Assembly (NCBI RefSeq): GCF_052324685.1
Contig: NC_135220.1
Span: forward strand, 24,970,178 to 25,034,177
Origin: Brachyhypopomus gauderio
Lineage: Eukaryota > Chordata > Actinopteri > Gymnotiformes > Hypopomidae
Reading direction: 5' to 3'
DNA length: 64,000 nucleotides
Shown: in pieces, positions 24,525-35,626 of the stretch
How the letters are laid out: each line of letters opens with the position of its first letter
Numbering within the stretch: position 1 is the first letter of the stretch
The notes under the pieces: generated by a model
Seen by the model: only the letters and a program-made list of their open reading frames with translations
Database searches by the model: none
Told to the model about the DNA's origin: nothing
Translations under genes and position numbers: made by a program

Positions 24525-25042
24525 ATATGTAACTGCACTGGTTACCTGCCAGCTTTAGAATAGATTTGAAGGTTCTAGTGATGGTTTTTAAATGTCTTCA
24601 TGGTCAGTTCTCTCAGGTCTTCAAACAGTAATCTACTGGTGATTCCTAAAAGCCGATTAAGGATGGGCAAGGGTGCTTTTAGCCACTATGGCCCAAAGCT
24701 CTGGAACTCTCTTCCTGAAGAGCTGAGGCATTTAATCCCTGCACAGCTTCAAGAAGAATCTCAAAACTTTCCTGTTTAAATCTGCTTTTAGTTAAGAAAC
24801 TCTCCATCTTATTTACTTTATTACATAATGTTGTCTATTATTTTAATAATTTGTCACTTTATTTCATTATTTTATTGTGTTTGTTTCCTTTTTATCTTTA
24901 ATTTCTTTTAATATATTATTTTTGTCTTTTTATCTTTGCTTCCTTTTAATGTTTCTTTTTTGTTTATTCTGTAAAGCACTGAGTTACATGTATGTATGAA
25001 AGGTGCTATACAAATAAAGATTATTATTATTATTATTATTAT
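24525..25042 (+). mobile_element. 3' end of an L2/CR1-like LINE
   Basis: A translated fragment reads LHWLPASFRIDLKVLVMVFK, the conserved C-terminal stretch of L2-type reverse transcriptase proteins. It is followed by a short 3'UTR with AAAGCACTGAGTTACATGT and a terminal GTGCTATACAAATAAA-like motif, then (ATT)n, the usual L2-type tail. It is 5'-truncated and has stops. Confidence 0.82.
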
Positions 25043-25265
25043 AAAGTAACTTGTTATCTAACATATTACTTTTAAAATCAAGTAATCAGTAACGTAACTA
25101 AGTTACTTTTTAAAGGATTAATCAATAATCAGAAATCGGATTACTTTTTCAAGGTAACTAAGCCATCACTGGTTAGTAGACACATTTTTCAAAATAAAAA
25201 CTTCCAAAAGTTCTGATAAGCCCACATACATAGTAGTTTTTTTTGTCTTGATGATTAGTCTACAT

Positions 25266-25440
25266 CAGTGGTGGTGTCCAAACTTTGCAGTGAGGGCCAG
25301 ATTTGGTGAGGTGTACATGTGTGTGGGCCGAACATTTAGCCTGGCATTATGGAGAGAGGGAGGGATGTCCAACCATTCAGACTGGCCTTTTGCCATCTGC
25401 AGCTATACAGTAGTATAGTATAGTATACACTAATATATAT
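25266..25440. mobile_element. Possible hAT element end
   Basis: The sequence CAGTGGTGGTGTCCAAACTT followed by GGGCC-rich text resembles the 5' end of hAT MITEs such as the one at 47669-48221. No matching right end or target duplication was found, so this is a fragment at best. Confidence 0.4.
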
Positions 25441-25443
25441 ATT

Positions 25444-26215
25444 AGGGGTAGGACGCGATTAAAAAAATTAATCAAATTAATTAGAAGCTTTGTAATTAAT
25501 TATTCGAAATGAATCGCATTTTAATCGCATTTCAGTATTTAACATGAGAAATTTAAGTTTGAATGATGAATGAATCAATGAATATAAGCATAAACTTCAA
25601 CATCTTGTTTGTTTTTCCACCAGTCTACTACACAGACCAATAGATGAATGCAGAAAACAGAGCAAACAATTTTCAGAACACTGGAAATTCTGACCAAAAA
25701 TTTTTAATTTTGGGAGTTTTGCTCAGGATATTGGAAGAATAAGAAGAACTGAAGTAAATCAGTCTTTTTAAATAGATCTTTTTAAATAACATTTTAGATG
25801 GTAGACTTTTTCTTTAATTTCCCAGGCCTCTGCCACAGCCATAAAGTCCTCTACACAGGCATCTCCATAGTGCCTAGAAGTGGTCTTCTGCATGCTCAAA
25901 GCAAATGACTGGATCTTCCATTCATCTATAATATGAGCTGTCACACCAAGATAATTCTTGTTGCTAACAGAGGTCCAGTGATCCCCAGTCAGAGCCACAT
26001 TTGTGGCACTCTTCACAATAACCTGTTTTAATTCCCTTTCCTCATCATACAGCTGCTGGATTTTCTTCGACATTGTCTTTCTGGACGGCAGTTCGTAACT
26101 TGTATCAGTTGACGTAATTTGCACAGTGACTGTATATATAATGGATGGTACGTCGACGTTGACTCCCATTGTAAACTTTTGAAGCCGCACGGCCGCACGG
26201 ACACCGCCATCTTGG
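25444..26215 (-). mobile_element. Degenerate hAT transposon with transposase fragment
   Basis: The left side starts TAGGGGTAGGACGCGATTAA, a hAT-like terminus. On the minus strand at 26190-25768 a 140-aa fragment reads YELPSRKTMSKKI and VALTGDHWTSVSNKNYLGVT, which matches the catalytic-core start of hAT/ZBED-type transposases (the D-x-W-TS stretch). The right end could not be located. The fragment is far short of a full 600-aa transposase. Confidence 0.75.
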
Positions 26216-26879
26216 ATGCGCTTGTGCAGTAGATGAAAATTGGAGCCAGAGCGTGCGCATTAGAACCGGTAGGCAGGACAGTATCTCCGCCAGAGACCGT
26301 ATCTCCGCCTCGACATTCGTTAGGATACGCCCACCAGTATAGAAACTTTAGACGTTTTACAAAATAAACAAAGGTAAAAGGTTTTAATACTGCTGTCGAG
26401 AGTTTTGCTGTCGAGCGCGTTCACGTTTGAGCGTCTGGTATTAGATGTCAACCAACGCAGCTATTAACTGTCAATCACCTTATCGCCACACCCCTTTAAA
26501 TAACACTTAATAACTTCTATAAAATCTGTTTATTGTAGAGAAAAACACTGGGAGAGATACGCAATGGGGTATTATAGAATTGACTAAATATAATTGCTCA
26601 AAAAACTAATTTTACATGTAATAAAAATTCAAAGTTTCTCGTCCGGCCCATTCACTTACATGGGAATGGGCGGGGTTAAAAGTTGTACTGCAGCCAGCCA
26701 CTAGAGGGCAGCTGACTCACGGAGGCTTCACTTTTCACTCGTGTCGTCCAGTCCACTTATATATACGGTCTCTGAATTTGCAGCGCTTCTTGTACGCCTT
26801 TATTTTCGACCACAGAGAGCGAACAACTCTGCAAATAATGTGAAGCGTCAAGTTTAAACGCCTCCGCCTCACTTAAAAA

Positions 26880-27420
26880 TATGGAGAGAATTCAGTGCCA
26901 ATTCGAAATGTAATCGCTACTAAGCAAAAATGGAAATGCAATCCACAAAAGTCATTGCTTTTCCATACAAACATGCAGAATACGTGCCAAAATGAAATGC
27001 AAAATCACTATTACATTGCATTTCAATGCACTTTATCTCTTTATTGAATACAATACACACGAATTTGCATTCAAAACCAAAACGCTGAATTTGTGCCAGA
27101 ATTCCATATAATACAGCTTGAAATGTAATCACGGCACCGAGGTATTGCTTTTCACCGTACGGTATTTCTGACATAAATGTCTCCTTTAAATGTAATGATC
27201 ACGAGATTGATTTAAACACTGATGTGATGAAAACATGCCACAATGAAAAGTAAAAGCTCCAGTGTGTGTGGATTTGTATTTAAAGAAAGAAACGCTGAAT
27301 TCGTGCCAGAAGCCACCTTGAAATGCAATCGACTGAACGTCATTGTATTCCACTGTGTGTCTCTGCGAAGCTGTATTCGTGCCAGAATGAAATCTAATCA
27401 CTGTCCAATAGGAACGCTCG
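26880..27420. repeat. Irregular repeat of an ATTCGTGCCAGAATGAAAT-like motif
   Basis: About six variants of a motif near ATTCGTGCCAGAATGAAAT occur at roughly 26890, 26979, 27088, 27233, 27297 and 27373, spaced 65-145 bp apart. They are interspersed with TGAAATGCAATC. The pattern suggests a degenerate subterminal or tandem repeat of an unknown element. Confidence 0.5.
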
Positions 27421-27697
27421 TCTGAATTTGGGGCGGGGCTTAGACTCCAGTCAGAAGCAATCGCTCGTAGTTGAACTTGAAAGCAGCAGAAATGTCTTTT
27501 CACGACAGAATAAAAGAGGAAATAAACAGTCTGTTCTACTGTTCTACCGGATGTAGAACAGTAAGTACGCCTGTTGGTTCAGCACTGATCGTATGTCACT
27601 TACAGATACTGATGCATCGTTCATCTCATACCACTGCTCATTACTAGTTTGTAATGGATAATTGAAACTTGGAAAGAAAGTTGACCCTTATGCACCT

Positions 27698-28185
27698 GAG
27701 TGACGTTAAGTTGGTAATAGTCCTCAGTAGTAGGTCGCTTGGCGCTGGGTGAAGACCTGTCTGGGTCGGAGCTGAGGCGGCGCACACACTTCCGCTCCTC
27801 ACGCGCTCGTCTGCCTTCTCTAGAGCCTGGCGCACCAGACAGAGACGCCACCGCATCTTCCCTGCAGTCATCGCCGTTGGGCACAAAGGCGTCCGCGGTT
27901 GCCACATGCCCGTCGCCCGCCTGTGAGCAGAGGTCGTGGTTGGCCTCTGGGGGCACCGTGGAGCCTTTCGTCACATGGGTGTCGTGGCAGTAGATGGGCT
28001 CCTCAGCCGAGGCCATCTGGGTGCGAGGCGTGGTGTCAGTTGGCTTAGCTGGCGTCTCGGGGCCTGAATGGGGCCTGTGCGGAGGCGGGGACAGCAGGGG
28101 AGCGACATCCTGAGTAAGAGGCTCGGACATCGCTTTTGTCCGTCCAGAGGAAGGCGAAGGAGGGAGCGAGGCATCAGAGCACGAT
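27698..28185 (-). CDS. Possible extra or alternative exon downstream of the usp42-like tail
   Basis: A Ser/Pro-rich frame continues on the minus strand (SRSCSDASLPPSPSSG ... SGAPGSREGRRAREERK). It ends with a second copy of RRLSSDPDRSSPSAKRPTTE followed by DYYQLNVTQ and a plausible donor (CAG then GTGCAT at about 27698). The repeated part is the 72-bp duplication of the end of the last usp42-like exon. It could be a real downstream exon, an alternative terminus, or intergenic sequence that looks coding because it is GC-rich. The acceptor is unclear (perhaps ACCAG at 28197). Confidence 0.35.
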
Positions 28186-29299
28186 CTACTGACTCTGGTA
28201 ATAGTCCTCAGTAGTAGGTCGCTTGGCGCTGGGTGAAGACTCGTCTGGGTCGGAGCTGAGGCGGCGCTTACGTTTGTCCAGTCTGTCGCCAGAGCGACAC
28301 TCCATACGAGACTCCTCCTCCAACTTGTGCCTCCTCCTCTTCTGTTTCTTCTTTTTGTGTCGGAAGGAGCTGCTGTCCCCATTCCTGTCTGATGGGTCCC
28401 TCTCAGAACTCCTGCAGATTGAAAATTATTTTGCTTAAGGAAACTGTAGTACACTTTCTGGCTTATGGTTGCTAGATTTTCTACAACAGTAACAGTTCTG
28501 TTTGCTGACCCCTCCTGGTCACACACAGTATAGCAATGGCCGTTCTCATGCAACATAAATAGCTCCTTACCAGGGGCGGACTGGCATACATTGCTACCGG
28601 GGATTTCCCCGGTGGGCCGATGGGTTAGTGGGCTGGTGGGCCGCCGGCCGACCGGTGGTTTAACTCAGCCCGTGGAGGAGCCACTGCCGTGCACTGCGGC
28701 CCCGGCCCATAGTCACGCTGCTGTTTAACGGTGTTATTACCTCCCCCGTCCCAGTCAGGCAAACCTGCGCGGCCGCGGACTGAGCCTGTAAACACGGACC
28801 GGGCCGCGGACTGGGCCAGCTGATGTGGGCTGACGGTATGCAGCGGAGATAAAAAAAAAAAACCAACTTGTCCCAGAAAATCCGGGCCGGACTACGAAAA
28901 CATACAGCAGTTTAAATTGTAGATAACATGTTATTTTAAATGTACTGCTGTCGCCTCTGCAAGGCACCATGTCTAAATGACCTTAACACGGTTAACACGG
29001 ACGCAAGTGGCGGTCTTAAAGGTTCCAGAGCACTGTGCACTGTTTTTTTAAAGCTATTGAAATTCTTAGATTTAAACTAACGACCACAAATAGGTAAGAG
29101 GAAGAAATACCCATGTTAGAGTTGTAGGTTGTTCTTTAGGATGCACTTTGCGTAAAACAACTTGTTTGGTGGTCTTATGATGGACTATTTAAAAGCCACT
29201 ATGTGGCTTTGTAATCATATTATTGCTGGAATTAATATTGTCCATATGACAATAAACGCAGTCATATACACTACGTGCCATGTATAGATTCATATTCAG

Positions 29300-29379
<80 letters not shown>

Positions 29380-29863
29380 GCTTGTCCTTGTTCTTCTTCT
29401 TGGATTTCTTGTGTTTTTTGACAGGCTGCTCTTCACATGGATCCTCCCTGTCTGACAGGCTACGCTTTTGTGCCTGGGGCCGCGGGGCAGGGCTTGTGTC
29501 CCGAGCTGTGGAAGAGGGGACCATCCATCCCACCTTTCCTGTCTGATGCCTTGGCACCAGGGTAAGACTTGGGCCATTATCCAAGGCTCCTCCTTCCTGG
29601 TCGGACTCGTCGGATGACTCTTGGCCATACGGAACCAGGAAAGCTGCTCTATTGTGAGCGGTGGCGCCTCCGTTCACCTGCACAGGCCGTCTGAGGTCTG
29701 AGGTAGACTGTGGTGCGCTGGAGGAAGAGGACGAGGGCAGCGGGCGCAGGTGGGATGCGGCAGCCGAAGAACAGCAGGAGCTGGGCTGGCTCTTCGGGCC
29801 GCTGCTGCTGTTGCTGCTGCCAGGCTTTGAGCCACCGTGGTCCTCCTTCACGGGAGAGTTATT
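28186..29863 (-). CDS. usp42: USP42-like ubiquitin hydrolase, C-terminal exons only (partial)
   Basis: USP42 is a nuclear ubiquitin-specific protease. Its long tail carries an LVPYGxESS motif and Lys-rich blocks. Two minus-strand exons are seen: 29863-29379 and 28411-28186. They join as DKR-SSERDPSD in one frame and end at a TAG. Exon one starts NNSPVKEDHGGSKPGSS, is Ser-rich, then has FLVPYGQESSDESDQE and KKHKKSKKKNKDKR. Exon two has RHKKKKQKRRRHKLEEE and LDKRKRRLSSDPDESSP, ending EDYYQSQ. These resemble the tail of vertebrate USP42 more than USP36. Acceptors are good (CTTTGCAG and ATCTGCAG). The donor of exon one is the first GT of a (TG)n run. No catalytic Cys or His box exon was found upstream to 64 kb, so the front lies outside the window or this is a truncated copy. 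Confidence 0.68.
28574..28885. mobile_element. GC-rich insertion in the usp42-like intron, hAT-like left end
   Basis: The stretch starts CAGGGGCGGACTGGCATAC, a hAT-like terminus. It is strikingly GC-rich compared with its AT-rich neighbours and has an A10 run near 28851-28861. I did not find the mirrored right terminus or an 8-bp duplication, so the right border is approximate. Confidence 0.45.
29301..29378. repeat. (CA)n microsatellite abutting an exon
   Basis: About 39 CA units run without interruption, read as (TG)n on the coding strand of the usp42-like gene. It starts exactly at the 3' border of exon 29379-29863 and supplies the GT donor. The long reading frames over it are artefacts. 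Confidence 0.97.
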
Positions 29864-30019
29864 CTGCAAAGTGAACAGCGGTCAGTTATGGGAAATCTGA
29901 ATATCAGGAACAGAAAGTAAGAGTTTAACAGTGTAAACAAACAAAACACAGCCCTCTCAATTATACTAGTCCACTGAATTAATTCAATTCATATTAGGAT
30001 TGAGGGCGTTAGCGACAGA

Positions 30020-30130
30020 AATGTGTATGTGGCGGGCAGGTGTGGGATTAAAACAAGCAATTTTTTTGGCGGGAGCGGGACTAAAACAAGTGGCAGCGGG
30101 CGGGAGCGGGAATTTAAAAAGCAGTCCCGC
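30020..30130. repeat. GCGGGCGGGAGCGGG-type repeat fragment
   Basis: Two imperfect repeats of GGCGGGAGCGGGACTAAAACA lie close together, a composition typical of a dispersed hAT-derived fish repeat. The borders are not determinable. Confidence 0.4.
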
Positions 30131-30259
30131 GCAGACTTCTACTTGGGTCCATGCAAAAAAAACTCCCTAGGTGGGTTTAGGTAGAAACCTTGGGAGGACC
30201 AAGACTCAAAAGAGAACCCATCCTCCATTGGGCGTCCCAGCCCAATAACGTTGTGTGCA

Positions 30260-30870
30260 AGTGAGTGAGTGAGTGAGAGGTGTAAATCTGTGTGTGTGAG
30301 TGAGGGAGGGGTGTAAAGTTGCGTGGGAGTGAGTGAGTGAGAGGTGTAAATTTGTGTGAGTGAATGAGTGAGTGAGAGGTGTGAGTGAGGGAAGGGTGTA
30401 ACATTGCGTGGGAGTGAGTGAGTGAGGGGTGTAAAGTTGTGTGTGTGAGGGAGGGGTGTAAAGTGGTATGTGTGAGTGAGGGGGGGTGTAAAGTTGTGTG
30501 TGAGTGAGGGAGGGGTGTAAAGTTGTGTGTGAGTGAGGGAGGGGTGTAAAGTTGTGTGTGTGAGTGAGGGAGGGGTGTGAAGTTGTGTGTGTGAGTGAGG
30601 GAGGGGTGTAAAGTTGTGTGTGAGTGAGGGAGGGGTGTAAAGTTATGTGTGTGAGTGAGGGAGGGGTGTAAAGTTGTGTGTGTGAGGGAGGGGTGTAATG
30701 TTGTGTGTGTGAGTGAGGAAGGGGTGTAAAGTTATGTGTGTGAGTGAGGGAGGGGTGTGAAGTTGTGTTTGTAAGTGAGGGAGGGGTGTAAAGTGGTGTG
30801 TGTGAGTGAGGGAGGGGTGTAAAGTGGTGTGTGTGAGTGAGGGAGGGGTGTAAAGTTGTGTGTGTGTGTG
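30260..30870. repeat. 28-bp minisatellite, GTGAGTGAGGGAGGGGTGTA
   Basis: About 20 imperfect copies of a 26-32 bp unit (GTGTGTGAGTGAGGGAGGGG followed by TGTAAAGTT) lie in tandem. The frame on the minus strand is open for 230 codons as a low-complexity His/Thr/Pro/Ser/Leu chain. It is open only because the unit lacks stops. Confidence 0.93.
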
Positions 30871-30949
30871 AGTGACTTTGGAGCTCCTCTTCTCTCATTC
30901 ATTCCTTTTTTTGTATCCTATTTTAATGATGAACACCTTTACTTATAGG

Positions 30950-31254
30950 CAGAGTTGGGCATTCCAGGTTCAGAAAGTAAAAGCCCTCACCAAGATTTTG
31001 CTCAGGCTTCCTAGATGGTGTTGATTCCACTAATTTTGCCTGCAGTGTCCACCTATGCTGGAGAGTGTGAGGTACAGATCACCAGCAGAGCTGGACATTC
31101 CAGGTTCAGAAAGTAAAACTTTCTGAATTTTACTCAAGCTTACTGGATTTTCTAATTAGTGCAACCAGGTAAAATTATTGGAGTCAACACAATCCAGGAA
31201 GCCTGAGCAAAATCTGGTGATGGCTTTTACTTTCTGTACCTGGAATGCCCACCT
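30950..31254. mobile_element. hAT-type foldback MITE with exact 8-bp duplication
   Basis: The ends contain GTTGGGCATTCCAGG and its mirror CCTGGAATGCCCACCT. They are flanked by CTTATAGG at 30942-30949 and 31255-31262. The inside repeats the GGACATTCCAGGTTCAGAAA end a second time (31092), so one end is duplicated. The inner part is homologous to 24251-24423. Confidence 0.8.
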
Positions 31255-31262
31255 CTTATAGG

Positions 31263-32940
31263 TAATAAATCTCTCCAGAAAACCTATTCATCTCCAGAAA
31301 TTGCACAATAACCACATACTTAAAACATTTTGACCCTTTATAGATACTAAATATACGTCATGAGTTAATCTCCAATTTCACTGTATAACAAGAGTTTCTG
31401 AGCACAAAGTCACTTAATTCACCTAGTTTATTTTAGCCCATGAATATTTTGCTCAATAGGGGTGTAAATAAACTTTTGTACTCCAGAGGGCAGTGTTTAG
31501 TCATTAATAATACTGTGAACAGACACGATGTTAAGCATGCAAACATGACTCATCATAAAAAAAAAAACTTTCTGCATTACTTAAAATCACAGGAAAGTTA
31601 TTCGTACACACCGTGAACATATTTATTTATACATATGTACATATTTTATTTGTACATACACATTCACATATGTACATATTTTATTTGTACATATTTATAC
31701 AATTTATTTTAAGTCTATCGGAAGACATTACAACAACACCAAACAGTAACTTGTACACCTAAGATATGAAACTGTATAACACTGTAGAAAATAAGTCTTC
31801 CTTCAGGGTGTCTTCCTTTAAAAAGGCGACCTGGCTTTCAAAACATCTATTCTCCGATGGTATATTTTAGGAAAGTTGCCTGCTTTGTAACATAGATTTT
31901 GATTTATATAAAACTACACTGCAAAGCAGATTAGCTTTAATTGACCCCTCGTAATCTGTTACTCATAATGAGGTATCTACATTCAGGTTTCAAGACTAAT
32001 GTCTATTTTAGTGCGCTTTCTGTTTTTTTGTTCTAGTTACATCTCACAAAATTTTGTTGTACGGGAAAGTGACACTGTTTATTTAGTATTGGGTTACAGT
32101 TAAACATGGGTGCTTTGCATGAGTAATACTTGATCAGATGTTGCAACCTTTGGGGGGGCATCTGTGTGATTTTGATATTGGTCTTTTTTAAGGAGTGGAA
32201 ACAGATAAGTCAGATGCAAAATAGCAAATGGTACAGACTCCAGTTTCCAGACCGCCGTAGATGTGGTGGTGCTTTGTCTTTTCATATTGTGAAACACCGC
32301 CATATCCTGCCATGGAACTGTGGGTGGCCTCTTTTTTTAACACCTGCTATGTTAATTAGCCTGCTATTCTGACCCTGTGGACACTGCAAAGAATGGTCAT
32401 TCCATTCTCTTAGTTCCACAAAATCCAATTAATGAATTCTCAATGCTTTGCTGTGGTTGCGTCTTTCTATGTAAAAACAGGGGGACATATTGTAAGGGAA
32501 TTTATTATATTCTGAAATTTTGGTCATTACATTTTCTGTGTCTGCCCCTCAGTTAGAAGGTCTATTTTCTATCTTATTCCGTTTATCTTGTACTTTCTTG
32601 TTACCCCCACATCCAGATACTAGGTCAAAATTATGAGATAGTCACAGTTACAAGATACTAAGTCATAATTATGAAATACTGAATGGACCTTTTATTTCTT
32701 TGAGCAATAGGAATGAGCAGCTTCCATACATCTGTGTTCGTGTGTGCATAACAATATTTAAATGCTAGATGCTGTTCCAAAATATTTTATTACAAAATAG
32801 AGATGCCGATTATGTGTAAATCAGCATATTTATGGCAAATGAGCCATGATGGTGGGAATGAGACAATAATGTGTATCAGACCGATTCCGAATTTGTGTGG
32901 GTATTTAACATTCCTTGATCCACAGTATCACGTGTGTGCT
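31263..32940. other. Unassigned AT-rich intergenic DNA
   Basis: I see no exon or transposon border here. A few TACATATTTTATTTGTACATA-like near-repeats lie at about 31635-31700. The frames at 32100-32372 on both strands overlap each other and resemble nothing I can name. Confidence 0.4.
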
Positions 32941-33402
32941 GGGAATACGTCATAGAAAGCATTACCACCCACATTGGACAGCGTAGTGGCGGCCCACTGG
33001 TGCTTAATGATCTGGCATCTGGCTAGAATTATCCATGCAAACAAACAAGAGTCTCTGGCAGAAACACATCCACACTCAATGCAGGAGGCCTCACAGGCAT
33101 GTCCCACAGGTCGGACAAGGCATTCTTTAGCATTCGTGGGATATGGGAGCAGAACATCCACCAATGTCCATGTTGACATGAGCTTGTGAGGTTGCTAACT
33201 GGACCCTAGAGGCCTGGCAGCATGTTGTGGTTGTGGTTACGGGACCAATTGTTTGGGGAAAATTTTGAGGGGCAGACCCTACTAAGCCATGGACATCAGT
33301 TGTCACCAAGGCACTGTGGAGGTTGGTGGTGGTTCCATACCTACATGGTGTAGGGTGTACAGTCATGGCCTGTACACCCTAAAGTTTTGAGAATGATACA
33401 AA

Positions 33403-34380
33403 TAGGGGTAACCTGCAATAGTCGCTGATTCGACTATAGTCGACTATAGCCCCTAGTCGACTATGAACGTCATAGTCGAATGTACCATTCTAACTGCATG
33501 GAGGTTCCCAAGGATGCTGCTAAGCATAAGTTGTTACATGAAATGTCTTTGTTTTCGTTATATATAGCCTTTTGTCAAATAAAATCATCCTAATTTCTGT
33601 TAATAAATATTTAAAAATTATGTCTGTGCATTAACAATAGGCATATTCCTTACTACACATTAATAAATCACACCCTGCTGTTGCACAATCCAAATGAGCG
33701 GAGCTGAACACGCTACACGATAGTCAGCATCTACTAAAAAACTTCAAAAGTATTTTGAAAAAGATAAAGATGAATCAAACAAGGTAAAGTGCAAGTTATG
33801 TCATCAACGTCTTTCATTTCGCACGACAACAACCAACATGGCATACCATTTAAAACGCGTAAGGCGGAAAAAACAGTTCAGCCGTTTGTCGTTTCGGTCG
33901 TGTCGTCTCGTCGCGGTGCGTCTCGACAAGTAGGCCTATAGACATTTTTTGTTGTTTGCTTTTAAACCCCGTTACTTGAACCTTTCCTTATATTTTTTTT
34001 GCTGTTGTGTGTCAATTTGTTAATATTTTCAGGCAGGCATATTTTATTTAAAATATTTTTGACATTTTGCAGAGTGCCTGTCTGACAGTTCGATATGCGC
34101 AATGCGTACTGACGGTTAATATTCTCTAACGTTTCATAAAAAATAAACAAGTAAATAAATAAAAGCTGAATAAAGCCAACCTACCGTGTTTATTCATTTA
34201 TCTGAGTGTTTTAGGTTTTTACTTTAAAGAGGAAAAAAGTCCTGAATGAGAACAGGATCCCGTTAAAGATGCTCTAAATAAAAAAAATAAAAATAAACCT
34301 GATTCGACTATTAGTCGACTAAAGGGAAAAGCTGACGAATCAGATTCGACTATGAAAATCCTTAGTTGAATACACCCCTA
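33403..34380 (+). mobile_element. hAT derivative with BED-finger remnant, nested in Tc1
   Basis: The ends TAGGGGT and ACCCCTA are flanked by an exact 8-bp duplication GATACAAA (33395-33402, 34381-34388). The inside shows subterminal TCGACTATAGTCGAC-like palindromes. At about 33745-33900 there is a short plus-strand stretch reading KVKCKLCHQRLSFRTTTTNM then AYHLKR, a BED-type zinc finger (C-x2-C ... H). The rest of a hAT transposase is missing, so it is internally deleted and non-autonomous. Confidence 0.9.
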
Positions 34381-34727
34381 GATACAAATATATATTTTTA
34401 CAAAGTCTACTGCTTCAGTTTTTATAATGGCAATTAGCATATACTCCAGAATGTTATAAAGAGTGATCAGCTTAACAGCAATTAATTGCAAAGTCAATAT
34501 TTGCGTAGAAAATGAACTTTATCCCCCAAAACACATTTCAACTTCATTGAAGCCCTGCCTTAAAAGGACCAGCTAACATCGTTTCAGTGATTGCTCCATT
34601 AACACAGGTGTGGGTGTTGATGACAACAGGGCTGGAGATCAATCTGTCATGATTAAGTAAGAATGACACCACTGGACACTTTAAAAGGAGGCTGGTGCTT
34701 GGCATCATTGTTACTCTTCTATTAACC

Positions 34728-35603
34728 ATGGTTATCTCTAAAGAAACACGTGCAGTCATCATTGCACTGCACAAAAATGGCCTAACGGAAGAGTATCGCA
34801 GCTAGAAAGATTGCACAGTCAACAATCTAACGCATCATCAAGAACTTCAAGGAGAGAGGTTCCATTGTTGCCAAAAAAGCTCCAGGGTGCCCAAGAAAGA
34901 CAAGCACCAGGACCGTCTCTTAAAAGTGTTTCAGCTGCGGGATTGGGCTACCAGCACTGCAGAGCTTGCTCAGGAATGGCAGCAGGCAGGTGTCTCAAGA
35001 CACCTTAGTCTCAAGGAGGGCAGCAAAGAAGCCAATTCTCTCCAGAAAAAAAACATCAGGGACAGACTGATATTCTGCAAAAGGTACAGGGAGTGGACTG
35101 CTACCACTAGTCTTGTCTCATGCCAACTGTAAAGCATCCTGAAACCATTCATGTGTGGGGTTGCTTCTCAGCCAAGGGAATCGGCTCTCTCACAGTCTTG
35201 CCTAAAAATACAGCCATGAATAAAAAATGGTACCAGTATGTCCTCCGAGAGCAACTTCTCCCAACCATCCAAGAGCAGTTTGGTGATCAACAATGCCTTT
35301 TCCAGGATGATGGAGCACCTTGCCCTAAAGCAAAGGTGATAACTAAATGGCTCAGGAAACAAAACAGAGATTTTGGGTCCATGGCCTGGAAACTCCCCAG
35401 ATCTTAATCCCATTGAGAACTTGTGGTCAATCATCAAGAGACGGGTGGACAAACAAAAACCTACACATTCTGACAAAATGCAAGCATTGATTGTGCAAGA
35501 ATGGACTGCTATCAGTCAGGATTTGGTCCAGAAGTTGATTGAGAGCATGCCACAGAGAATTGCAGAGGTCCTGAATAAGAAGGGTCAACACTGCAAATAT
35601 TGA
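34728..35603 (+). pseudogene. Tc1-like transposase, frameshifted
   Basis: A DDE transposase of the Tc1 family that would bind the inverted repeats and perform cut-and-paste at TA. The start MVISKETRAVIIALHKNGLT (34728) is followed by a stop at about 34803 and frame changes. Later parts are KDKHQDRLLKVFQLRDW, then LREQLLPTIQEQFGDQQCLF with QDDGAPCPKAKV, then SPDLNPIENLWSIIKRRVD after another frame change, ending GQHCKY. The full length would be about 340 aa. At least three disruptions make it inactive. Confidence 0.88.
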
Positions 35604-35626
35604 CTTGCTGCATTAACTCATTCAAA

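Noticed and set aside
27621..28556. Single 311-aa protein on the minus strand
   Set aside because: The frame crosses the last usp42-like exon in the wrong phase and an intron; only its second half is considered as a possible exon.
29280..29628. Long Thr-His or Cys-Val frames over the CA repeat
   Set aside because: Microsatellite translation; only the part up to 29379 belongs to an exon.
30206..30898. 230-aa open frame on the minus strand
   Set aside because: It is purely the translation of a tandem repeat (His/Thr/Leu/Pro/Ser chain), with no domain and no splice context.
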